Origin: Sphingopyxis solisilvae
GTDB taxonomy: Bacteria > Pseudomonadota > Alphaproteobacteria > Sphingomonadales > Sphingomonadaceae
Assembly: GCF_015475875.1 (NCBI RefSeq)
Contig: NZ_JADKYM010000011.1
Span: 58,018 to 122,017 of the forward strand
Length of the DNA: 64,000 nt
Reading direction: 5' to 3'
The translations under genes were made by a program, and so were the position numbers. Numbering within the stretch: the stretch's first letter is position 1; each line of letters opens with the position of its first letter. The notes below the pieces were generated by a model. The model saw only the letters and a program-made list of their open reading frames with translations. It made no database searches and was not told where the DNA came from. Shown here piece after piece: positions 33,469-41,619 of this stretch.

Positions 33469-33687
33469 TCTCACGCAAAGGCGCAAAGAAGAATGGTCTC
33501 ACACAAAGACACAAAGACACGAAGAGGGCGTAGCAGGTAACGGCCGTGACCCGTCGCCGCAGGCGACCTTCTTACGATGCGCTTCGCGCGGTCCTGGGGC
33601 AGCGGCGCAGGAAAATGCTGCCCTCTTTGTGTCTTTGTGTGAGATTCTCTTTTTACTTTCTTCGCGCCTTCGCGCCTTTGCGTGAGA
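33469..33687 (+). repeat. Palindromic repeat, family B, copy 1
   Basis: A 219-base inverted repeat. The outer arms are TCTCACGCAAAGGCG and CGCCTTTGCGTGAGA; the inner arms are TCTCACACAAAGACACAAAG and its complement. The centre holds a GTCGCCGCAGGCGAC hairpin. A second copy is at 43524-43708. It fills the whole gap between the convergent smr and dapE genes and contains no gene. Confidence 0.9.
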
Positions 33688-33692
33688 CCGAT

Positions 33693-34829
33693 TTAATCCA
33701 GCAAAGCCCGCATCAAAATCCCGCGGTAAATCGCGGTCAGCTTGTGCAAATCCGCCACCGCCACCGCCTCGTCCAACTTGTGCATCGTCGCATTGGTCAG
33801 CCCGAATTCGACCACCGGGCACAGCGCATGCAGAAAGCGCGCGTCCGACGTGCCGCCGGTCGTCGACATTTCCGCCACCACATCGGTCTCGGCATGGATC
33901 GCCTCGGCAACCAGCCCCGACAGCTCGCCCGGCGGGGTCAGGAACGCCTCGCCCGAAATCTTGCCCAGCACCTTCGCGGCGGGCTCCACCCCATGCGCGA
34001 TCCGCTCGATCATCGCCACCAGATCGGCGCCCTTATGCTGGTCGTTGAAACGGATCGACAGCCGCGCGCGCGCCGAGGCGGGGATGACATTGGTCGCGCC
34101 ATTGCCGACCTCGATGTCGGTGAATTCGATGTTCGACGGCTGGAACCAGTCATTGCCGTCGTCGAGCACCACCGCATCGATTGCCGCCATGATCCGCACC
34201 AGCTTGGGGATCGGATTGTCGGCGAGGTGCGGATAGGCGACATGTCCCTGCGTCCCCGGCACATCGATCCAGATATTGACCGATCCGCGCCGCCCGATCT
34301 TCACCATATCGCCCAGCTTGTTCACCGACGTCGGTTCGCCGACGACGATCATGTCGGGCACGATGCCGCGCCCCGCCATATGCTCCATCAGCGCGCGGGT
34401 GCCGAAAATCGCCGGGCCTTCCTCGTCGCCGGTGATGATCAGGCTGATCGTCCCCGCGTCGACCGGGGTTGCCGCCGCCGCCGCGACAAACGCCGCGATC
34501 GATCCCTTCATGTCGACCGCGCCGCGGCCATAGAGCAGCTCGCCGCGTATCTCGGGCGCAAACGCGTCGCCGGTCCAGCCAACCCCCGGCGGCACGACGT
34601 CGAGATGCCCGGCAAAGCCGAAATGGACAGGGCCGCTGCCCTGACGCACCGCGAGCAGATTTTCGACCGGGCCGTCGGGCTCGATCCCGTCGATAAAGCG
34701 CTCGACGGTAAAGCCGAGCGGGCTCAGCGCCGCCTCCAGCACATCAAACACCGCGCCGGTGGCGGGGGTGACGGAGGGCGCGGCGATCAGCGCCTGGGCG
34801 AGTTCGACGGGGTCGACGTGGTGGGTCAT
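33693..34829 (-). CDS. dapE: Succinyl-diaminopimelate desuccinylase
   Basis: A 378-residue zinc amidohydrolase (M20 family) of the lysine/diaminopimelate pathway. The metal-binding residues are visible in VHFGFAGHLDVVPPG (His, Asp), GRGAVDMKGS (Asp), TGDEEGP (catalytic Glu-Glu) and near the end GGTSDARF. Length equals the family norm. The diaminopimelate it helps make is needed for murein, as are murJ, mltA and the M23 enzyme in this window. Confidence 0.95.
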   Translation of the reverse strand: MTHHVDPVELAQALIAAPSVTPATGAVFDVLEAALSPLGFTVERFIDGIEPDGPVENLLAVRQGSGPVHFGFAGHLDVVPPGVGWTGDAFAPEIRGELLYGRGAVDMKGSIAAFVAAAAATPVDAGTISLIITGDEEGPAIFGTRALMEHMAGRGIVPDMIVVGEPTSVNKLGDMVKIGRRGSVNIWIDVPGTQGHVAYPHLADNPIPKLVRIMAAIDAVVLDDGNDWFQPSNIEFTDIEVGNGATNVIPASARARLSIRFNDQHKGADLVAMIERIAHGVEPAAKVLGKISGEAFLTPPGELSGLVAEAIHAETDVVAEMSTTGGTSDARFLHALCPVVEFGLTNATMHKLDEAVAVADLHKLTAIYRGILMRALLD

Positions 34830-34841
34830 ACCGCCCCTTTA

Positions 34842-34910
34842 CCCGTTCGTGTCGAGCGAAGTCGAGACACGTTGGTACTCGCATATCTCGACTTCGCGCG
34901 ATGCAAACGG
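34842..34910 (+). repeat. Palindromic repeat, family A, copy 2 (degenerate)
   Basis: The left half, CCGTTCGTGTCGAGCGAAGTCGAGACACG, is identical to the arm at 24780. The right half has decayed (CTCGACTTCGCGCGATGCAAACGG), so pairing is imperfect. It lies between the divergent dapE and cupin genes, about where their promoters must be. Confidence 0.85.
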
Positions 34911-34933
34911 CAAGAAGGCGGCGGAGGACTGCC

Positions 34934-35401
34934 ATGCCCAAACTCGACCTCGCCGCCATCCCGCAAACCAACGTCACCGGCTATCCTGCGCCCTATGACG
35001 CCCCGGTGCAGGGCCGCTGGTACCGCCGCCTCGCTCCCGCCACCGGCCTCAGCGATTTTGCCGCCAGTCATGTCGTGCTGAAACCCGGCGCCTGGTCGTC
35101 GCAGCGCCACTGGCACGACGGCGAGGACGAGATGCTCGTGATGATATCGGGTGAGGCGGTGCTGATCGAGGACGACGGTCGCCATGTCATGCGCCCCGGC
35201 GATATCGCGGTGTGGCCCAAGGGCAACACCAACGGCCATCATCTGATCAACGAATCGGACGCCGACTGCGTGTTCGTCGCGCTGGGCGGCGGCAAGAAAT
35301 ATGATACCGGCGGCGGCTATTCGGACATCGACATGCTGTTCGGCCCCGATGGCTATTTCTACAAGGATGGGACGCCCTACCCAACAAAGCGGATTCCATG
35401 A
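34934..35401 (+). CDS. Cupin-domain protein
   Basis: A 155-residue protein with a single cupin barrel: WSSQRHWHDGEDEMLVMISGEAVLIED (motif 1, His/Glu metal ligands) and GDIAVWPKGNTNGHHLIN (motif 2). The tail YSDIDMLFGPDGYFYKDGTPY is common in cupins annotated as auxin-binding or transcription-related, but no ligand can be assigned. The ATG at 34934 follows GGAGGAC. Divergent from dapE. Confidence 0.85.
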   Translation: MPKLDLAAIPQTNVTGYPAPYDAPVQGRWYRRLAPATGLSDFAASHVVLKPGAWSSQRHWHDGEDEMLVMISGEAVLIEDDGRHVMRPGDIAVWPKGNTNGHHLINESDADCVFVALGGGKKYDTGGGYSDIDMLFGPDGYFYKDGTPYPTKRIP

Positions 35402-35445
35402 GCCTGTAGTCAGCTTTGGGGTGGGGAGCGGTCGTTGGCTGACAA

Positions 35446-37227
35446 TCAAAACCGCCGAATCACCGCCAGAAACGCATCGCCCCACGCTTCCAGCTTCTTG
35501 GCGCCGACGCCGGGGATGGTCGCCATCGCGTCCAGCGTCGCGGGGCGCTCGCTCGCCATCGCGCGCAGCACCGCGTCGTGAAAGACGACATAGGGTGGCA
35601 CCCCTGCTTCGGCGGCGAGCTCGCGCCGTGTGGCGCGCAGCGCGTCGAACAGTGGATCGCCGATCGGGTTGGCCGCCCCCGCCCCGGCCCCGCCGCGCGC
35701 TTCGCGCTTGGTGCGCTTGACCGGCGGCTCGGCGATCAGCACCGGCGCCTCGCCCTTCATCATCATGCGCGCGCTGGGGCCGAGCATCAGCCCGCCATGC
35801 TCGGTCGTCTCGAGCGCCTCGCGCGCCACCAGCGTGCGCACCAGCGGCTTGATCAGCCGCGCCTCGTCGCCCGCGACGATCCCGAACACCGACAATTTGT
35901 CATGGCCGCGCCCCACGATCCGTTCGTCGCTGCGCCCGGTCAGCACCGCCTCGATATGCCCCGCGCCATAGCTTTGCCCGGTGCGATAGACCGCAGACAG
36001 CAGCTTCTGCGCGAGCACCGTCGCGTCGACTTGGCGCCCGGGGTCGAGGCAATTGTCGCAATTGCCGCAGCGCGCGGGCGGGTTTTCGCCGAAATGGCGC
36101 AGCAACTGCGCGCGGCGGCACTCGACCGTCTCGACCAGCGCCGCGAGCGCGTTCAGCCGCACCCGTTCGCCCGCCACCCGCGCTTCGGGCAATTCGCTGA
36201 GCCGCATCCGTGCCTTGGCAAAATCGTCGGCGCCCCACAGCATCATCGCCTCGGCGGGGTCGCCGTCGCGCCCGGCGCGCCCGGTTTCCTGATAATAGCT
36301 TTCGATCGATTTGGGCACCGCGGCATGCGCGACGAAACGCACGTCGGGTTTATCGATCCCCATGCCGAACGCGACCGTCGCGGTGACGATGCCGTCCTCC
36401 GACGCGACGAAATCATGCTGGACGCGCGCGCGCAATTCGGCATCCAATCCGGCATGATAGGCGGCGACCGGCCGCCCGGTCGCCTTCGCCAGCTGCGCCG
36501 CCAGCCGCTCGGTGCCGCTGCGCGTCGGGCAATAGACAATCCCCGGCCCGGGATTGGCGGCGATGAAGTCGACCAGCTGCCGCGCCGGGGTGATCCGCGG
36601 GCGGATCGCATAGCGGATGTTCGGGCGATCGAAGCCCGCGAGGATCAGCCCGTCGTCGGGGATGCCTAGCTGAAAGAGGATATCTTCGCGCGTGTGCTTG
36701 TCGGCAGTGGCGGTCAGCGCCAGCCGCGGTACCGCCGGAAAGGCGTCGAGCAACGGGCGCAGCAGACGGTAATCGGGGCGGAAATCATGCCCCCATTCCG
36801 AAACGCAATGCGCTTCGTCGATCGCGAACAGCGCCGGGGTCCTGGCCTCGAGCAGCGTCCGGAACCCCTCCCCCGTCGCGCGCTCGGGTGCGACATAGAG
36901 CAGGTCGAGGTCGCCGTCGCGGTACCGCTGCCGCGTCTCGGCGCCATCGGCATCGACGCTGGTCAGGCTGGCGGCGCGAATCCCCGCCGCGCGCGCGCCG
37001 CGCAGCTGGTCGTGCATCAGCGCGATCAGCGGCGACACGACGACGACGCAGCCATCGAGCGCCACCGCGGGCAGCTGGTACGTCAGCGACTTGCCCGCCC
37101 CCGTCGGCATCACCGCCAATGTGCGCTCACCTGCCATCACGCGGGTGACGACGTCGGCCTGCCGACCACGGAAATGGTCGAAACCGAAGGTGGATTTGAG
37201 CAGGGGGAGGAGCGCGTCGGCGGACAT
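35446..37227 (-). CDS. recQ: ATP-dependent DNA helicase RecQ
   Basis: A 593-residue 3'-5' helicase. Walker A MPTGAGKSLTYQ is near residue 52; the Walker B/DEAH box is FAIDEAHCVSEWGHDFRPDY. Motif VI is QETGRAGRDG. The zinc-binding RecQ-Ct is CRR..RCGNCDNC. The chain ends with a C-terminal HRDC domain (GVPPYVVFHDAVLRAMA..IPGVGAKKLEAWG). It acts in recombination and fork repair. The ATG at 37227 (MSADALLPLLKSTFG) matches family starts. A family A repeat lies upstream. Confidence 0.96.
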   Translation of the reverse strand: MSADALLPLLKSTFGFDHFRGRQADVVTRVMAGERTLAVMPTGAGKSLTYQLPAVALDGCVVVVSPLIALMHDQLRGARAAGIRAASLTSVDADGAETRQRYRDGDLDLLYVAPERATGEGFRTLLEARTPALFAIDEAHCVSEWGHDFRPDYRLLRPLLDAFPAVPRLALTATADKHTREDILFQLGIPDDGLILAGFDRPNIRYAIRPRITPARQLVDFIAANPGPGIVYCPTRSGTERLAAQLAKATGRPVAAYHAGLDAELRARVQHDFVASEDGIVTATVAFGMGIDKPDVRFVAHAAVPKSIESYYQETGRAGRDGDPAEAMMLWGADDFAKARMRLSELPEARVAGERVRLNALAALVETVECRRAQLLRHFGENPPARCGNCDNCLDPGRQVDATVLAQKLLSAVYRTGQSYGAGHIEAVLTGRSDERIVGRGHDKLSVFGIVAGDEARLIKPLVRTLVAREALETTEHGGLMLGPSARMMMKGEAPVLIAEPPVKRTKREARGGAGAGAANPIGDPLFDALRATRRELAAEAGVPPYVVFHDAVLRAMASERPATLDAMATIPGVGAKKLEAWGDAFLAVIRRF

Positions 37228-37293
37228 CGGGACGGGCGATAGGAAGTTTGGCGCGGTGGGGGAAGCCCCGACCTCGACCATTCCAATCCTTTT

Positions 37294-37376
37294 CCCGTTC
37301 GCATCGAGCGAAGTCGAGATGCCGTTGGACTTCGCGCGGCGCTGAGGGGTGTCTCGACTTCGCTCGACACGAACGG
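37294..37376 (+). repeat. Palindromic repeat, family A, copy 3
   Basis: The right arm CTCGACTTCGCTCGACACGAACGG is intact. The left arm reads CCGTTCGCATCGAGCGAAGTCGAGAT, with the GTGT of the other copies changed to GCAT. The centre holds an extra GACTTCGCGCGGCGC segment. It lies in the gap between recQ and the Kef-type antiporter gene. Confidence 0.85.
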
Positions 37377-37389
37377 AATGAAGGCTGGA

Positions 37390-39030
37390 TTATACCAAAG
37401 TCAGCATCGCCCGCTCGGCCATCCGCGCCGCCGTCTCGCGTTCGGCCATCACGACATGGTCGGCGCCGCGCCGCACCAGATCGGCGACCTCCTCGTCCGA
37501 ATGTGCGCGCGCGACGATCACCAGCCTGGGGTTGATCGCCCGCGCGCGTCGCACGATCGCCCCCGCCTCGACGCCTTCGGGGATTGCGATCAGCAGGGTC
37601 GAAGCCTCTTCGAGCCCGGCCTGCCGCAGGATACTTTCCTTGGTCGCATCGCCGACGATCACCGTCGCCCCCGTGGCGCGGGCAGCCGCCGCCATATCCT
37701 TTTGATCCTCGATCACCGTCAGCCCCTCGCCGCGTCCGCAGATCAGCGTCCCGATGTGGCTGCCTACCCGACCGAACCCGATCAGCACCACGCCCGCGTT
37801 ACACAACGCAGCGGATTCCTCGCGCGCCATATCCACCGGCTCGGGTGCCGCGTCGGTGCGGATGCGCTTGACCGCCAGCGTGAACAGGATCGGGTTGACC
37901 AGGATCGACAGCAACGCACCCGCCAGGATCAGGTCGCGTCCGGTTTCGGGCAATACGTCCAGCCCGACCCCAAGCCCGGCGAGGATGAACGAAAATTCGC
38001 CGATCTGCGCGAGACTCACCGACACCGTCAGCGCGGTCTGGGTCGTGTGGCCAAAGGCACGGACAAGCGCGAAGGCGGCGAGCGATTTGCCGACGACGAT
38101 GATCGCGACGGTCGCCAGCACCGGCCCCGGCTGTTCGACCAGCACATTGGGATCGAACAACATGCCGACCGACACGAAAAACAGCACCGCAAAGGCATCG
38201 CGCAGCGGCAAGGTCTCTTCGGCCGCGCGGCGGCTGAGCTGCGTTTCGCCGAGAATCATCCCGGCGAAGAATGCTCCGAGCGCGAAGGACACATCGAAAA
38301 TCACCGCGGCGCCGAACGCTACCCCCAGCGCAATCGCCAGCACCGCGAGCCGGAACAGCTCGCGTGACCCGGTGTGCGCGACCCAGTGCAGCACCCAGGG
38401 CAGAATGCGCCGCGCGACGACAAACATGAAGGCGACAAAGCCGACGACCTTGAGCAGCACGATCGCCGCGGATTGCAACAATTGGTCGCCGCCGGCCGCA
38501 TCGCCGCGGTCGCCGAACATCGCGGGGAGCAGGACGAGCGCGAGCACCATCACCAGATCCTCGACGATCAGCCAGCCGACCGCGATCCGCCCTTTTTCGG
38601 TCTCGATCATGTCGCGCGCCTGCAGCGCGCGCAGCAGGACGACGGTCGAGGCGACCGACAGCGCCAGCCCGAACACCGCGCTGCCCTCGATCGTCCAGCC
38701 GAGCCACAGCCCGAGCATGATGCCGAGAGCCCACGCCACCGCAATCTGCGCGATCGCCCCCGGCACCGCGATCTTGCGAACCGACAGCAGATCCTTCAGC
38801 GAAAAATGGAGGCCGACGCCGAACATCAGCAAAATGACGCCGATCTCGGCCAGCTGCATCGCCAGCCCGGTGTCGGCGACGAACCCCGGGGTGAACGGGC
38901 CGACGAGGATGCCAGCGAGCAAATAGCCCGCAATCGGCGAAATCCGCAATCGCTGCGCCAGCGCCGCCATCAGGAAAGCAACGCCAAGGCCTGCAACGAT
39001 AGTTCCGATCAGGGTCGTGTCGTGCGGCAT
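37390..39030 (-). CDS. Kef/YbaL-type monovalent cation:proton antiporter with TrkA-N domain
   Basis: A 546-residue inner-membrane antiporter: about 12 membrane helices in the first 390 residues (including ALGAFFAGMILGETQLS and the VVLLRALQARDM region), then a cytoplasmic Rossmann-type RCK/TrkA-N domain. The domain begins VVLIGFGRVGSHIGTLI and carries DATKESILRQAGLEEA. The organisation matches YbaL/KefB. Such RCK domains sense NAD(H), and in Kef, glutathione adducts; that would tie in with the GST genes here, but the glutathione pocket cannot be confirmed by eye. It lies 67 bases downstream of acr3 on the same strand. Confidence 0.9.
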   Translation of the reverse strand: MPHDTTLIGTIVAGLGVAFLMAALAQRLRISPIAGYLLAGILVGPFTPGFVADTGLAMQLAEIGVILLMFGVGLHFSLKDLLSVRKIAVPGAIAQIAVAWALGIMLGLWLGWTIEGSAVFGLALSVASTVVLLRALQARDMIETEKGRIAVGWLIVEDLVMVLALVLLPAMFGDRGDAAGGDQLLQSAAIVLLKVVGFVAFMFVVARRILPWVLHWVAHTGSRELFRLAVLAIALGVAFGAAVIFDVSFALGAFFAGMILGETQLSRRAAEETLPLRDAFAVLFFVSVGMLFDPNVLVEQPGPVLATVAIIVVGKSLAAFALVRAFGHTTQTALTVSVSLAQIGEFSFILAGLGVGLDVLPETGRDLILAGALLSILVNPILFTLAVKRIRTDAAPEPVDMAREESAALCNAGVVLIGFGRVGSHIGTLICGRGEGLTVIEDQKDMAAAARATGATVIVGDATKESILRQAGLEEASTLLIAIPEGVEAGAIVRRARAINPRLVIVARAHSDEEVADLVRRGADHVVMAERETAARMAERAMLTLV

Positions 39031-39097
39031 GGTTTCTGCCTAGGGGGATGCCGCGCCGGGGGTCAACCCAAGCCAATCGATCTCCTGGCGAAAAGCC

Positions 39098-40153
39098 TCA
39101 GCTTTCGCGCGGCACGCTGTCCGGAAACCAGCGCCGCCCGAACCAGAAGGCCAGGTTGACGAGCAGGATCAGCACCGGCACCTCGACCAGCGGGCCGATC
39201 ACCGCGGCAAAGGCGACCGGCGACGCCAAGCCGAACGCCGCGATCGCGACCGCAATCGCCAGCTCGAAATTATTGCCCGCCGCGGTAAAGGCGACCGCGG
39301 TGGTGCGCGGATAATCGGCGGCGATCCATTTGCCCATCGCAAAGCTGATCACAAATTGCAGGACGAAATAGATCGTCAGCGGCACCGCGATGCGCAGCGC
39401 GTCGAATGGCAGCGTCAGGATTTCGCCGCCTTTCAGGCTGAACATCGCCGCGATGGTGAACAGCAACGCGACCAAGGTGATCGGCGCAATGCGCGGCAGA
39501 AAGCGCGTCTCGTACCAATCCTCACCCTTCGCGCGTACCAGCAGGGTGCGGGTCAGGAACCCGGCCAGGAAGGGGATGCCCAGATAGATCAGCACCGCCT
39601 CGGCAATCATCCAGGTGTCGATCGCGATCAGCTGCCCCTCCAGCCCCAGCAGCGGCGGCAGGAAGGTCAGGAAAAACCACGCATAGGCGCTGAAAAACAG
39701 GATCTGGAACAGCGAATTGAACGCGACCAGCGCCGCGACATATTGATTGTCGCCCTTTGCCAGCTGGTTCCACACCAGCACCATCGCGATGCAGCGCGCC
39801 AGCCCGATCAGAATGACTCCGGTCATATAGGCGGGTTCGTCGCGCAGAAAGATCACCGCGAGCACGAACATCAGCACCGGCCCGATCAGCCAGTTCTGGA
39901 CCAGCGACAGCATCAGCACCCGCCGATCCTCGAACACCTGCGGCAGCGCGGCATAGCGCACCCGCGCCAGCGGCGGATACATCATCAGGATCAACCCGAT
40001 CGCGATCGGCAGGTTGGTCGTCCCGACGCTCATCGCATCGATCCCCGCCGGCAGCGCCGGAAACAGCGTCCCCAGCGCGACGCCGAGCGCCATCGCGAGG
40101 AAAATCCACAGCGTCAGAAAGCGGTCGAGAAAGCCAAGGCGGCTGCGTTGCAT
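39098..40153 (-). CDS. acr3: Arsenite efflux permease ACR3
   Basis: A 351-residue permease with ten membrane helices that exports arsenite. ACR3 family landmarks: [17 protein letters not shown] at the start, [21 protein letters not shown], and [21 protein letters not shown] with the essential Cys. [19 protein letters not shown] comes near the end. The ATG at 40153 is the family start; the frame upstream overlaps arsC. Last gene of the arsR-arsI-arsC-acr3 operon. Confidence 0.95.
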   Translation of the reverse strand: MQRSRLGFLDRFLTLWIFLAMALGVALGTLFPALPAGIDAMSVGTTNLPIAIGLILMMYPPLARVRYAALPQVFEDRRVLMLSLVQNWLIGPVLMFVLAVIFLRDEPAYMTGVILIGLARCIAMVLVWNQLAKGDNQYVAALVAFNSLFQILFFSAYAWFFLTFLPPLLGLEGQLIAIDTWMIAEAVLIYLGIPFLAGFLTRTLLVRAKGEDWYETRFLPRIAPITLVALLFTIAAMFSLKGGEILTLPFDALRIAVPLTIYFVLQFVISFAMGKWIAADYPRTTAVAFTAAGNNFELAIAVAIAAFGLASPVAFAAVIGPLVEVPVLILLVNLAFWFGRRWFPDSVPRES

Positions 40154-40188
40154 GGGGTCGGTCCTTGATTGGAAATCGGCTGGGGCGG

Positions 40189-40698
40189 TCAGGCCGCGCC
40201 CGCCATCGCGCCGATAGCGTTCAGCGCGTCGCGCCGCTCCGCCGGCGTCATGGTTTCGAGCGGCAGCGTCAGCATCGCGCGCACGCGCATGTCGAGCAGA
40301 CGATATGTTTCGGCAAAGGCGGCATCGACCGCCGCCTCGTCGCCGGTGGCATCGGCGGGATCGGGCAGTCCCCAATGCGCGCGCACCGGGGCGCCGATGA
40401 ACAGCGGGCAGGTCTCGCCCGCCGCATTGCCGCACACGGTGATCGCGATGTCGATGCGCGGCGCATCGGGTGCGGCAAATTCGTCCCAGCTTTTCGACCG
40501 GTAAGCGCTCGTATCATAGCCCTCGCGCGCCAGCAGCCGCAGCGCGCCCGGATGCGGGACGCCTTTCGGCTGGCTGCCCGCGCTGAACGCACGGACCCGG
40601 TCCGCACCCTTGCGGGCGATCAGCGCCTCACCCAAAATGCTGCGCGCCGAATTGCCGGTGCACAGCACCAATATGTTCAGCCCGTCCCCCGCGGCCAT
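40189..40698 (-). CDS. arsC: Arsenate reductase ArsC (low-molecular-weight phosphatase type)
   Basis: A 169-residue reductase of arsenate to arsenite. The P-loop [16 protein letters not shown] (Cys-x5-Arg) is at residues 9-24, and [14 protein letters not shown] carries the redox cysteines. [12 protein letters not shown] is characteristic of arsenate reductases in the LMW-PTP fold. Family members use thioredoxin or glutaredoxin/mycothiol; the partner here is open. Starts 1 base after arsI ends. Confidence 0.92.
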   Translation of the reverse strand: MAAGDGLNILVLCTGNSARSILGEALIARKGADRVRAFSAGSQPKGVPHPGALRLLAREGYDTSAYRSKSWDEFAAPDAPRIDIAITVCGNAAGETCPLFIGAPVRAHWGLPDPADATGDEAAVDAAFAETYRLLDMRVRAMLTLPLETMTPAERRDALNAIGAMAGAA

Positions 40699-40699
40699 G

Positions 40700-41179
40700 T
40701 CAGCAGCAGCCGACCTTGGCGGGTGCCGCCTGCGGCATCGTCGGAACGCAGCACGCGCCTTCGGCGGCACCCGCCGACGCCAGCGGCGCGAAGTCGGGGC
40801 TGTCGCCGTATACTGTCGATTCGCCATTGGTCAGGAAGGCTTCCCAGACGACGCCGTCAGGATCGGCGATCCAGCTCTTTTCGGACTTGGCGTAGCAACA
40901 GGTCGTCGCGCCTTCCTCCAGCACCGGCGCCCCGGCATCCTTCAGTCGCCCGTAAACCGCCGCGAGTTCGGCTTCATCCTCGACCTGCAAGCCGACATGC
41001 TCGATCCCGCGCTCCGCGCCGTCGCGCACCGAAATCGCGAAATTGATCCGCGGATCGTCGAGCATCCATTTGGCATAATCGGGCTTGGTCACGCTGGGCG
41101 CGGTGCCGAACAGCCCCGAGTAAAAGGCGATCGATTTGTCGAGGTCGCTGACCCCGACGTGCATGTGAAAACGGCTCAT
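40700..41179 (-). CDS. arsI: ArsI/CadI-family VOC protein (putative C-As lyase)
   Basis: A 159-residue VOC-fold protein. ArsI cleaves the carbon-arsenic bond of trivalent methyl- or aryl-arsenicals; its vicinal cysteine pair appears here as Cys94-Cys95 in ATTCCYAKSEKSW. His5/His7, His61 (EHVGLQ) and Glu113 (VWEAF) are candidate iron ligands. The C-terminal 30 residues add GACC and a terminal GCC, giving two more vicinal pairs. Some family members are annotated as cadmium-induced CadI; the arsenic operon favours ArsI. The start overlaps the arsR stop by 4 bases. Confidence 0.88.
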   Translation of the reverse strand: MSRFHMHVGVSDLDKSIAFYSGLFGTAPSVTKPDYAKWMLDDPRINFAISVRDGAERGIEHVGLQVEDEAELAAVYGRLKDAGAPVLEEGATTCCYAKSEKSWIADPDGVVWEAFLTNGESTVYGDSPDFAPLASAGAAEGACCVPTMPQAAPAKVGCC

Positions 41180-41520
41180 GCGGCAGTCCTTTCATTCTTG
41201 TCTTTGGTGTCACAGGGCGCGGCAGGCGCGCACACCGCCCCGCCGCAACAATTTTCCATCAGGAAGCCGAGCAGCGCGGTCATCGCGCCATAATCGGCGG
41301 TGTAGATCAGCGACCGCCCGTCGCGGCGCTGCGCGATCAGTCCGGCGTTGGTCAGCTGCGCGAGGTGAAAGCTGAGCGACGACGCGGGTACCCCCAGCGC
41401 CTCGGCAATCGCACCGGCGGCCAGCCCGTCCGGCCCGGCCTGCACCAGCAGCCGGAACAGCGCGAGCCGATGCTCCTGCGCCAGCGCGCCCAGCGCGCGA
41501 ACAACGGTTTCCGATTCCAT
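41176..41520 (-). CDS. arsR: Arsenic-responsive ArsR repressor
   Basis: A 114-residue winged-helix repressor: ALAQEHRLALFRLL, GAIAEALGVPASSLSFHLAQLTNAGLI (recognition helix), and GRSLIYTADYGAM (wing). The metalloid site is not the classical ELCVC in the DNA helix. Cysteines sit at the C-terminus instead (Cys91-Cys92, Cys97, Cys103), like the Cys95/96/102 site of Acidithiobacillus ferrooxidans ArsR. An ATG at 41532 is in frame, but GGAGG at 41526-41530 is placed for the ATG at 41520. Two operators lie upstream. Confidence 0.93.
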   Translation of the reverse strand: MESETVVRALGALAQEHRLALFRLLVQAGPDGLAAGAIAEALGVPASSLSFHLAQLTNAGLIAQRRDGRSLIYTADYGAMTALLGFLMENCCGGAVCAPAAPCDTKDKNERTAA

Positions 41521-41533
41521 CGCGGCCTCCATG

Positions 41534-41601
41534 ATTCGATAATCATCGAAATATGGAAATCGGAGCAGGGCGTCAACAAATATTTCGATAATATTCGAAA
41601 T
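41534..41601 (-). promoter_or_regulatory. ArsR operators upstream of arsR
   Basis: Two related inverted repeats. One at 41582-41601 has perfect arms ATTTCGA and TCGAAAT around TAATAT. The other at 41534-41552 reads ATTCGAT-AATC-ATCGAAAT. Both share TCGA..AT half-sites and AT-rich centres typical of ArsR binding sites, and they flank the region where the arsR promoter must be. This 99-base gap also follows the end of the ABC exporter gene, which is on the same strand. Confidence 0.8.
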
Positions 41602-41619
41602 AACCGAACAAGGGCCCGT

